This document shows, in pieces, positions 1 through 5,600 of a stretch of 9,839 nt of DNA (positions are counted from its first letter, which is position 1; each line of letters opens with the position of its first letter). The translations under genes were made by a program, and so were the position numbers. Source of the stretch: JALYXS01 sp051003795 (GTDB lineage: Bacteria > Acidobacteriota > Terriglobia > Bryobacterales > Bryobacteraceae); assembly GCA_051003795.1 (NCBI GenBank), contig JBPCKZ010000220.1, positions 1 to 9,839 of the forward strand, read 5' to 3'. A model generated the notes under the pieces. It was not told the DNA's origin. It ran no database searches and saw nothing but the letters and a program-made list of their open reading frames with translations.

Positions 1-382
1 CCACCGCCCTGGCCATAATCGAAAACGTGTAGCGGTCCGTCAGTACGATGAAGCCTGCCCGCAAAGCCGGAATAATCTCGTTCTCCAGGCGGTCCGCGAA
101 ATCCGTGACGTAGTAAAGCGTCATCGTGACGGGCCCGAGCGTGTTTCCGTTTTTCGCGTGCTGGATTCCTTTGCCGGCCAGCGCCGAACGCGCCATGCCT
201 GTATCCAGCACGGCATGCCCTTCCTGTTCGAGCCATTGCCGTAGTTGAGTCACCTGAGTGCTGCGGCCCACCGCATCGGGCCCTTCGATTACGACCAGTT
301 TGCCCCGCAGTTCCGAGCAGTCCACGCCCGGTAACGCGTCGTTATAGAACTGCAGCGGCGGCAAGTTTTTCTTGTGGTTCAT
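1..382 (-). CDS. Second thymidylate-kinase-like P-loop protein (3' end beyond window)
   Basis: This is the N-terminal 127 residues of a P-loop kinase related to thymidylate kinase; the gene leaves the window at base 1. Translation from the ATG at 382 gives a KLVVIEG strand and a Walker A at residues 34-42 (GPDAVGRST), in which the usual Lys is Arg40. It continues with TDFADR (93-98) and a DRY motif (116-118), both shared with the kinase encoded just upstream, so the two are paralogues. The TREPGG dTMP-binding motif of true thymidylate kinases is not visible. GAGAG lies about 6 bases before the ATG. The start overlaps the end of the upstream gene by 41 bases in another frame, which suggests translational coupling. 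A GTG at 325 is an alternative start that would avoid the overlap. The Lys-to-Arg change leaves catalytic activity uncertain. Family assignment is fairly secure; substrate is unknown. Confidence 0.8.
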   Translation of the reverse strand, partial: MNHKKNLPPLQFYNDALPGVDCSELRGKLVVIEGPDAVGRSTQVTQLRQWLEQEGHAVLDTGMARSALAGKGIQHAKNGNTLGPVTMTLYYVTDFADRLENEIIPALRAGFIVLTDRYTFSIMARAV

Positions 383-1070
383 TCCCGGCTCTCAAGATTC
401 CCGTTCTCAAGCTGTTTCCCAAGCTACGCATCACGATGGCGCGCATCCTTTTCTGCTGGTCTTCAATCGATTGAGTGGCGTCGATTACATGAAAGCCCAT
501 TTCACTCGCCATGGTGTCGTACTCGTCGAGAATCCGGCCCTGGAAAATACGGAAGCTTTCTTCGACATCGCGGCTCAACTTCAAATCCATGCCCGCTTCG
601 TAGAACTTGATGGCATCGCGGCCGCCTAGAATGCGGCTCAACGCAACCTCGAGCGGCACGCGGAAATAGAAGCTGATGTTCGGCCGGATCGCAAAACGGT
701 ATAAATTGCGCACCCAACTTGGACTTACGCCGCGGGCGGCATCGCGGGCGAACGCCGTGTAGGCATAACGGTCGGCGCAGACGATCGCGCCGGCTTTCAC
801 CAGGGGCAATATGTAACGTTCGGTTCGGTCGGCGAAATCCGTCGCGTGGATCAGGCTGAACGTCGTTGGGGTAAACATCGCCTTCCTTTTCCCGCGTTTG
901 GTCGTCTCGCGAACCAGCGGAGACGAGTTCCATTCGCTGAACGCGACGGCGTATCCTTCGGCGCGCAGCCAGTTGCTCAAGAGCGAAATTTGCGTGGATT
1001 TTCCGGATCCGTCAATGCCTTCGACTACTATCAATTTGCCCTTATAACGGTTGGGCGCGAAGAGTTGCAT
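342..1070 (-). CDS. Thymidylate-kinase-like nucleoside/nucleotide kinase
   Basis: A 242-residue P-loop kinase of the thymidylate kinase superfamily, expected to move the gamma-phosphate of ATP to a nucleotide or similar acceptor in the cytoplasm. Visible motifs are Walker A GIDGSGKST (residues 18-26), TDFADR (77-82), DRY (100-102, the Asp-Arg motif of the family) and a LID-like segment around GGRDAIKFYEAGMD (149-162). The segment where thymidylate kinases carry TREPGG instead reads SEWNSSPLV (45-53), so dTMP may not be the substrate. The reading frame stays open to 1298, but the extra N-terminus lies over the divergent phosphatase gene and precedes the P-loop by about 95 residues. The ATG at 1070 gives a normal family N-terminus. 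No clear Shine-Dalgarno sequence precedes it. The C-terminal 20 residues or so are low-complexity and overlap the next kinase gene. Being the housekeeping tmk is possible but less likely. Confidence 0.85.
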   Translation of the reverse strand: MQLFAPNRYKGKLIVVEGIDGSGKSTQISLLSNWLRAEGYAVAFSEWNSSPLVRETTKRGKRKAMFTPTTFSLIHATDFADRTERYILPLVKAGAIVCADRYAYTAFARDAARGVSPSWVRNLYRFAIRPNISFYFRVPLEVALSRILGGRDAIKFYEAGMDLKLSRDVEESFRIFQGRILDEYDTMASEMGFHVIDATQSIEDQQKRMRAIVMRSLGNSLRTGILRAGNEPQEKLAAAAVL

Positions 1071-1112
1071 AAGAAGGGCGGTTAATGCAGCCCCACGTAT
1101 TATAACTTCTAT
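1071..1112. promoter_or_regulatory. Divergent promoter region between kinase and ppx genes
   Basis: This 42-base gap separates two divergent starts. It holds the AT-rich core TATTATA (1098-1104) in otherwise GC-rich DNA. On the minus strand this reads as a consensus -10 box TATAAT (1104-1099), placing a start site near 1092 and a leader of about 22 bases for the kinase gene. On the plus strand TATTAT (1098-1103) or TATAAC (1101-1106) would start transcripts at about 1110-1113, at or just before the ppx ATG. No convincing -35 hexamer was found at normal spacing for either direction. The call rests on position and -10 matches only. Confidence 0.45.
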
Positions 1113-2660
1113 ATGCCCCGGTACGCCGCAATCGATATCGGCAGTAACTCGATTCGAATGGAAGCGGCGGAAGTGCTTCCGGGCGTTCCGCAGAAAATTC
1201 TGGCCGCCGAACGCCAAGTTACGCGGCTGGGCTTGAGCGTGTTTCGCACGGGGCGCGTGAGCCCCGAATCGACGGCCTTCGTCTGCGGAATTCTGCAAAA
1301 CTGGTCGCAGCGATTAAAGAAGCTCTCGATTGCCGGCCTCCGGGCGGTGGCCACCAGCGCCATGCGCGACGCCAGCAACCAGAAGGAATTCCTGGCGCGC
1401 GCATCGGATGCGATCGGAAGTCCGATCGAAATCATATCCGGACAAGAGGAAGCCCGCCTGATTCATCTCGGCGTTCAAAGCCGGTGGCCGCAGCCCGGAA
1501 AGCGCGTCCTGATGATCGACATCGGCGGCGGCAGCGCGGAGATCGTCTTGAGCGACGATTCCCACATCCGCGCGGCGTTCTCAAAACAACTGGGAGCGCT
1601 ACGGCTCAACGAAGTGTTTCTGAAAAACGACCCGCCGAATGCGAGCGAACTGCTGCGCCTGAACGAGTACATCGATGAGCGGATCGCTTCCGCCGTCGCT
1701 AAAATCGGCAATGCGATCGGCGAAGGAAAAATCGACCGCGTAATCGCAACTTCCGCCACGGCTTCGGCGGTAGTGTGCGCAATCCATCGCGTGCCGCGAT
1801 CGAAACGCGATGCGGCCGACCGGCTGCGCGCCACCACCCCGCAAATCCGCAAACTCTATCGCGCCATTCGCGAGCGCAATCTCGAAGGCCGCCGCAAGGT
1901 AACGGGAATTGGGCCGCGTCGCGCCGAAATCATCGTTCCCGGCGCGGCCGTGCTGCTTCGCATTCTGGAGAAATTCGGGGTCCCCTCGCTCTACTACTCG
2001 GCGGCGGGCGTGCGCGACGGCATCATCGCCGATCTCGCCGCTCGCGGCGTCGGACGCGAGTTAACCGAACTAAACCGCGAGCAGCGGGAAATCGTGGAAG
2101 CCATGGCCGCGCGCTATGGCGTGTCCTTGCGGCATGTCCGTAAGGTCGCCCGGATGGCGGGCACGCTCTTCTCCGGATTACAACCGCTGCACAAGCTGCC
2201 GCCGGCCTGTGGCAAGCTGCTGGAGGCCGCCGCCTATCTGCACGACATCGGACATTACGTCAACGATACGAGCCATCACAAGCATTCGTATTATCTGGTC
2301 GCGAATTCCGACCTGCCCGGCTTTACGCAGCGCGAGCGCGAGATGATTGCGAACCTGTGCCGCTATCATCGCAAGGCTTCTCCGCAGCAGGATCACGCGA
2401 ATTTGCAGCCGCTCGACGCCGAAAACCGGCGTGCGCTCGGCCTTCTCGCTCCGTTGCTGCGATTGGCGGACAACCTGGACCGGGGCCATGCGCAGCGCGT
2501 CAAATCGATGCGCTGCTTCGTGCGGAATAATGAAGTTGTCCTGGAACTCGATTCTGATACGGATATCGGCCTCGAAACCTGGGCCGCGGAACGGGCGGGC
2601 GAAGTGTTCCGCCAGGTTTACAGTCATCCGATTTTACTGATCGAGGGTAACCGCTCATGA
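1113..2660 (+). CDS. ppx: Ppx/GppA-family phosphatase with C-terminal HD domain
   Basis: A 515-residue exopolyphosphatase / guanosine pentaphosphate phosphatase family protein, cytoplasmic, that removes terminal phosphates from polyphosphate or converts pppGpp to ppGpp. The N-terminal actin-like ATPase fold (about 1-310) shows phosphate-loop DIGSNSIR (8-15), TSAMRDAS (81-88), the ISGQEEARL segment with the expected catalytic Glu (E112/E113), and the second phosphate loop DIGGGSAE (136-143). The C-terminal part (about 325-500) is an HD-type domain with LHDIGH (376-381), HHKHS (388-392) and a downstream YHRK. This long architecture is well known in the family. The ATG at 1113 puts DIGSN at the usual distance from the N-terminus; no Shine-Dalgarno sequence is visible, so the transcript may be leaderless. 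The stop overlaps the CHAD start as ATGA. Ppx versus GppA specificity cannot be decided from sequence, but the CHAD neighbour favours polyphosphate. Confidence 0.92.
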   Translation: MPRYAAIDIGSNSIRMEAAEVLPGVPQKILAAERQVTRLGLSVFRTGRVSPESTAFVCGILQNWSQRLKKLSIAGLRAVATSAMRDASNQKEFLARASDAIGSPIEIISGQEEARLIHLGVQSRWPQPGKRVLMIDIGGGSAEIVLSDDSHIRAAFSKQLGALRLNEVFLKNDPPNASELLRLNEYIDERIASAVAKIGNAIGEGKIDRVIATSATASAVVCAIHRVPRSKRDAADRLRATTPQIRKLYRAIRERNLEGRRKVTGIGPRRAEIIVPGAAVLLRILEKFGVPSLYYSAAGVRDGIIADLAARGVGRELTELNREQREIVEAMAARYGVSLRHVRKVARMAGTLFSGLQPLHKLPPACGKLLEAAAYLHDIGHYVNDTSHHKHSYYLVANSDLPGFTQREREMIANLCRYHRKASPQQDHANLQPLDAENRRALGLLAPLLRLADNLDRGHAQRVKSMRCFVRNNEVVLELDSDTDIGLETWAAERAGEVFRQVYSHPILLIEGNRS

Positions 2661-3049
2661 TGCAAAAGTACGTCCAGGAACAGGCCGCCACGCTCTTGCG
2701 ACGTCTTGCCTCACAGGCGCATGAGGCCGCCTCGCTCGGGAGCGCGGATGCCGTTCACGATCTTCGGGTCGCGATCCGCCGCTTGAACCAGTGCTTGCGC
2801 GTCTTCGGGAATTTCTTTCCGCGTAAGGACGTGAAGAAGATTCGCGGGGAGCTGCGCGATGTCATGGATGTGGCCGGCGCGGTTCGCAATTGCGACATCG
2901 CGATCGAGCTGTTGAAAAAGGCCAAACTGCCGGCTGAACCGGTTTTAGCGCAAGAGCGACGGCGCGCGCGCAAGGAACTGGCGGGCGCGCTCACTTCCTG
3001 GAGCCGTCGCGACTTCTCGCAGAAGTGGCGGGAGCGGCTCATTGGCTAA
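2657..3049 (+). CDS. CHAD-domain protein, N-terminal half
   Basis: A 130-residue polypeptide that forms the first half of a CHAD domain, an alpha-helical, positively charged fold known to bind polyphosphate. Visible are VHDLRVAIRRL (33-43), the signature helix with H34, R37, R41 and R42, and a second helix LRDVMDVAGAVRNCD (66-80) matching the usual CHAD helix that ends in an RD/RN-type turn. The ATG at 2657 overlaps the stop of the upstream phosphatase (ATGA), and GAGGG at 2643-2647 provides a ribosome binding site; a second ATG follows at 2660. CHAD proteins are usually about 280-300 residues and contain two such helical repeats. Here the frame stops at 3049 and the second repeat continues in another frame. 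Either two coupled genes or a frameshifted single gene fits the sequence. Confidence 0.8.
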   Translation: MMQKYVQEQAATLLRRLASQAHEAASLGSADAVHDLRVAIRRLNQCLRVFGNFFPRKDVKKIRGELRDVMDVAGAVRNCDIAIELLKKAKLPAEPVLAQERRRARKELAGALTSWSRRDFSQKWRERLIG

Positions 3050-3548
3050 AACATTGGCTTTTAGAGCGGAATGGAACGTGGAGAAAACGGCGGAGGCGAA
3101 TGCACGCGTGTTTCTGCCCGCTCTCGCGGAAGAATACTTCGAAGCTGGCCGCAAACTGTTGCGCAAAAAATCCACCCACCGCGCGTTGCATCGCTTCCGG
3201 CTCAAAACCAAACGGTTCCGCTACACGCTCGAATTATTCCGCGACGTGTATGGCGCTTCGTTGGAGCGGCGGCTGGAATTACTGCGCCCCATCCAGAGCG
3301 CGCTGGGCGATATCAACGATTGCGCGGCGACGATCGAATTACTGGAGAAGAAGCCCGGCAAAGAGCGGAAAGCCATCCAGTCGTTCCTGGAAAAGCGGGC
3401 GGCGAAAAAAACTGCGGAATTCGAACGATTGTGGCGGAATACCTTCGACGCGCCCGGGCAGAGCAAGGCGTGGGTGGATTTGCTCGCGCGGCGTCATCCG
3501 GCTCGGAAGCGCGCTAAGGCCGAAACCGGTTCACCACCAGATTCGTAA
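3042..3548 (+). CDS. CHAD-domain protein, C-terminal half
   Basis: A 168-residue product carrying the second CHAD repeat: LHRFRLKTKRFRYTLELF (49-66), rich in the basic and His residues of the family, then LGDINDC (88-94), the typical C-terminal CHAD helix start. It completes the domain begun in the preceding frame, for a joint length near 297 residues. Its frame is closed by a TAG at 2946-2948, and the TTG at 3042 is the first usable start after that. This TTG overlaps the previous stop by 8 bases and has GGGAG (3030-3034) 7 bases upstream, so coupled translation as a separate protein is plausible. The alternative is one gene broken by a one-base indel between 2949 and 3049, real or from sequencing. 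The tail is Lys/Arg/Ala-rich, and the last 35 bases overlap the convergent hydrolase gene. Confidence 0.75.
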   Translation: MAKTLAFRAEWNVEKTAEANARVFLPALAEEYFEAGRKLLRKKSTHRALHRFRLKTKRFRYTLELFRDVYGASLERRLELLRPIQSALGDINDCAATIELLEKKPGKERKAIQSFLEKRAAKKTAEFERLWRNTFDAPGQSKAWVDLLARRHPARKRAKAETGSPPDS

Positions 3549-4131
3549 TGTCGAAGTTTCCGCGAGCGAGGTCATGCCCCGCGCCTTCGATCTCCACCAG
3601 AACCGGCGGCCCTGGGATCGCCTGGAGCGCTTTGCGAAACTCTTCGTTGGATCCAAACGGATCGCGCGTTCCGTGGACGAACAGCACTGGAATCCGCAAA
3701 CGCGGAAAGTGATCGGTGCGCAAGCGGTCCGGCTTGCCCGGCGGATGCAGCGGATACGAGAGGAGCAGAAGACCCTGCGCCAACTCCGGTTCGTCGGCTG
3801 CCAGTATGCTCGCCTGCCGGCCGCCATAGGATTGGCCGCCGAGGAAAACGCGCCCCGATGAAATGGCGCGCGCGGCCGCGACGGCGCTTTTGAGACCGGC
3901 GCGATCTTCGAGTCCGGCGTTCAGCGGCGGCGGTCCCGTGCGGCGCTTTTGCCGGAACGCGAGATCGCACCGCAGGACGGAGATGCCGGCGGCCGCAAAC
4001 GCCTCGGCCACCACGACGAGCAACGGCATCTCGCAATTTCCGCCCGCGCCATGGGTGAGCACCAAAGCGTCGTGGCCGTCGGCGGCGTGCAGGAATCCGC
4101 GAACGGAACCCGCTTTGAACGGCGTGTACAA
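3514..4131 (-). CDS. Small alpha/beta hydrolase (dienelactone-hydrolase-like)
   Basis: A 205-residue cytoplasmic alpha/beta hydrolase without a signal peptide, resembling the small dienelactone-hydrolase-like / KANL3-Tex30-type group (COG3571-like). Visible are the oxyanion motif HGAGG (27-31), the nucleophile elbow GQSYG with Ser101, the acid in GTRDPF (Asp157) and the catalytic His in AGHDL (His186), so the triad is complete. Substrate is unknown. The start is a TTG at 4131: the frame has a TAA six bases upstream (the stop of the preceding gene), and the next Met comes after the oxyanion motif. No strong ribosome binding site is seen, so translation probably depends on the upstream YCII gene, whose stop is only 3 bases away. 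The end overlaps the convergent CHAD gene. Confidence 0.85.
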   Translation of the reverse strand: MYTPFKAGSVRGFLHAADGHDALVLTHGAGGNCEMPLLVVVAEAFAAAGISVLRCDLAFRQKRRTGPPPLNAGLEDRAGLKSAVAAARAISSGRVFLGGQSYGGRQASILAADEPELAQGLLLLSYPLHPPGKPDRLRTDHFPRLRIPVLFVHGTRDPFGSNEEFRKALQAIPGPPVLVEIEGAGHDLARGNFDITNLVVNRFRP

Positions 4132-4134
4132 GAT

Positions 4135-4542
4135 TTACTTGGCCGTTTTTGGATCGTTCACGCGCAGCCCGGCGGCCGCGTACCACGGATGCATCTCGAG
4201 CACCAGACGGCCGGACTTGATCGCCGGATCCTCCTCCGTCATCGCGCGCACTTCCTCTGGCGATTTCGCCTCGAAGATGAAGATGCCGCGCAAATCGCCA
4301 TCGTCTCCCATGGGACCCGCGACGATTAGTTTTCCCGCTTCGGCCATTTTGCGGATGTTGGCCATGTGGCCTTCCTGAATGCGAGTGGATTCCTCTTTCG
4401 TTCCGCTGCCCCAGTTTGGTCCTTTGCGCAGGATCCCGAGAACATACGTCGTCATCTCGTAGTGCGATGCGTCCTTCGCACTCTTCTCATCGGACGCCAT
4501 GAGGCCGGACGCGAGAACCAAAATCGTCACTAATAATTTCAC
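4135..4542 (-). CDS. Secreted YCII-domain protein
   Basis: A 135-residue protein of the YCII/YciI-like dimeric alpha/beta-barrel fold. Residues 1-17 or so (KLLVTILVLASGLMA) form a typical signal peptide with a small-residue cleavage region, so the mature protein is probably periplasmic or secreted. The YCII domain covers most of the rest: a Y-x-LGILRKGPNW strand, HMANIRKMAEAGKLIVAGPM, GIFIFEAKSPEEV and a final EEDPAIKSGRLVLEMHPW, the normal order of the family. GTG at 4542 is chosen because GGAG lies 7 bases before it and the signal peptide follows at once; the frame is open to an ATG at 4629, but that extension lacks any hydrophobic start. Family members are poorly characterised, some being dehalogenase- or lyase-like, so no reaction is proposed. 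It is followed 3 bases later, in the same frame, by the hydrolase gene. Confidence 0.8.
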   Translation of the reverse strand: MKLLVTILVLASGLMASDEKSAKDASHYEMTTYVLGILRKGPNWGSGTKEESTRIQEGHMANIRKMAEAGKLIVAGPMGDDGDLRGIFIFEAKSPEEVRAMTEEDPAIKSGRLVLEMHPWYAAAGLRVNDPKTAK

Positions 4543-4556
4543 AGTGCCTCTCCGAT

Positions 4557-4594
4557 CAATGGCGCGGCAGAGTGTCGATGAACGCCTGCCATTG
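4557..4594. repeat. Inverted repeat between nusB and the YCII gene
   Basis: Perfect 7-base arms CAATGGC (4557-4563) and GCCATTG (4588-4594) flank a 24-base loop. A competing inner pair GGCAG (4566-4570) / CTGCC (4586-4590) is also possible. In the minus-strand transcript it would sit just upstream of the YCII ribosome binding site. There is no T-tract, so it is not a classic terminator. The rest of the 4543-4632 gap holds nothing recognisable. Confidence 0.25.
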
Positions 4595-4632
4595 CTTCCA
4601 CATGTCCACGAGTCGCTTACCATGATCACAAC

Positions 4633-5067
4633 TTAAGGCTGCATACGCGCCGGGCCCAACTCCCGATACACCGCGTCCAACACGCCATTTATGAATATTA
4701 CCGACTCCTCGCCCGAAAATCGCCGCGCCAATTCCAGCGCCTCGTCGATCACCACGGGCGCGGGCGTTTCCATGCGCATCATTTCGAAAATTGCCAGCCG
4801 GAGTATATTGCGATCCACGGCCGGCATGCGCTCGATGCGCCAATGTTCCGCGTGTCGCGTGATGCGGCTATCGATTTCCGAAACCTCGTCCGCGGTGCCG
4901 CGCGCCAGAGCGTCCGCGAACGCATCGTGCTTTTGGGGCGCGGTCTCTAAATCGGTTTGCAGCGGCCCGTAAAACGCCGCGATGGAATCGCCGACCGGAT
5001 GCTTGCGAACGTCCCATTGATACAGGATCTGCAGGGCTTGCTCTCTGGCTTTGTGTCGCGACGGCAT
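4633..5067 (-). CDS. nusB: Transcription antitermination factor NusB
   Basis: A 144-residue NusB, the all-helical RNA-binding protein that pairs with NusE (S10) on boxA in the rRNA antitermination complex. Length is typical. Conserved segments are RHKAREQALQILYQWD at the N-terminus (4-19), HWRIERMPAVDRNILRLAIFE (residues 75-95) and the C-terminal EALELARRFSGEESVIFING (residues 109-128). The ATG at 5067 follows the TAG of ribH with no base between them and in the same frame, so translation is most likely coupled. ribH-nusB is a common bacterial gene pair. Nothing unusual was seen in the protein itself. Confidence 0.96.
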   Translation of the reverse strand: MPSRHKAREQALQILYQWDVRKHPVGDSIAAFYGPLQTDLETAPQKHDAFADALARGTADEVSEIDSRITRHAEHWRIERMPAVDRNILRLAIFEMMRMETPAPVVIDEALELARRFSGEESVIFINGVLDAVYRELGPARMQP

Positions 5068-5553
5068 CTAACCCGCCGTTCGAGTTTGCAATTGCCGCAT
5101 CAGGTTCGCCATCTCAATGGCGGTCATCGCGGCATCGAACCCCTTATTACCGGCCTTTACGCCCGCGCGGTCGATTGCCTGCTCGACGGTGTTGCAGGTC
5201 AGCACGCCGAACGCGATCGGGACGCCCGTTTCCGTCGCCAAGCGCCCGAGTCCCCGCGCCGCTTCGCCCGCGACGTAATCGAAGTGCGGCGTATCGCCGC
5301 GAATTACGGCGCTAAGGCAAATGACGCCGTCGAAACGCTTGCTCAAAGCCAACGCTCGCGCGGTCACCGGCAATTCCCACGATCCAGGGACCCTAAAGAT
5401 CTCAACATCGTTTTCCGCGGCGCCGGAGCGCGTTAAAGCGTCGAGCGCACCCGCCAGCAGCCGCTCCGTGATGAAGCCGTTGAAGCGACTCACCACGATC
5501 GCCAGCTTCAACCCCGCGGCCGATAGATTTCCTTCGGTGATTTTGGGTGACAA
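5068..5553 (-). CDS. ribH: 6,7-dimethyl-8-ribityllumazine synthase
   Basis: A 161-residue lumazine synthase, which condenses 5-amino-6-ribitylamino-uracil with 3,4-dihydroxy-2-butanone 4-phosphate in the penultimate step of riboflavin synthesis; members assemble as pentamers or 60-mers. Visible signatures are VSRFN (21-25), VPGSWELP (55-62), VIRGDTPHFDYV with catalytic His90 (83-94), FGVLT followed by EQAIDRAG (115-131, phosphate-binding Arg129) and NKGFDAAMTAIEM (136-148). The start is a TTG at 5553: no ATG occurs in frame upstream, and AGGG lies 6 bases before it. It abuts nusB and diverges from lepA. No FMN riboswitch is possible in the 47-base gap, so the leader offers no sign of flavin control. 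Confidence 0.97.
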   Translation of the reverse strand: MSPKITEGNLSAAGLKLAIVVSRFNGFITERLLAGALDALTRSGAAENDVEIFRVPGSWELPVTARALALSKRFDGVICLSAVIRGDTPHFDYVAGEAARGLGRLATETGVPIAFGVLTCNTVEQAIDRAGVKAGNKGFDAAMTAIEMANLMRQLQTRTAG

Positions 5554-5600
5554 CTTAAGCCCTATGGGATACTTGTGGATTCAGAGCACAATCATACCGC
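5554..5600. promoter_or_regulatory. Divergent promoter region between ribH and lepA
   Basis: A 47-base gap between divergent starts. On the minus strand TATGAT (5596-5591) matches five of six -10 positions and would give a leader of about 30 bases before ribH. On the plus strand only a weak GATACT (5569-5574) is seen before lepA. No good -35 boxes at normal spacing. lepA has no evident Shine-Dalgarno sequence here. Assignment is mainly by position. Confidence 0.3.

Noticed and set aside
1071..1298. N-terminal extension of the minus-strand kinase frame by 76 residues
   Set aside because: It lies over the start of the divergent ppx gene, is unlike kinase N-termini, and a family-typical start exists at 1070.
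2178..2627. Minus-strand open frame opposite the HD domain of ppx
   Set aside because: Mirror-frame shadow of a well supported domain; no motif of its own.
3025..3861. Plus-strand 278-codon open frame across the CHAD and hydrolase genes
   Set aside because: Arg/Ser/Trp-rich, low-quality composition, covers the true CHAD frame and lies antisense to an intact hydrolase triad.
4543..4629. Upstream extension of the YCII gene to an ATG at 4629
   Set aside because: It would bury a good signal peptide that directly follows a GTG with well spaced GGAG.
5554..5600. FMN riboswitch upstream of ribH
   Set aside because: The gap is 47 bases, far too short for the known aptamer.
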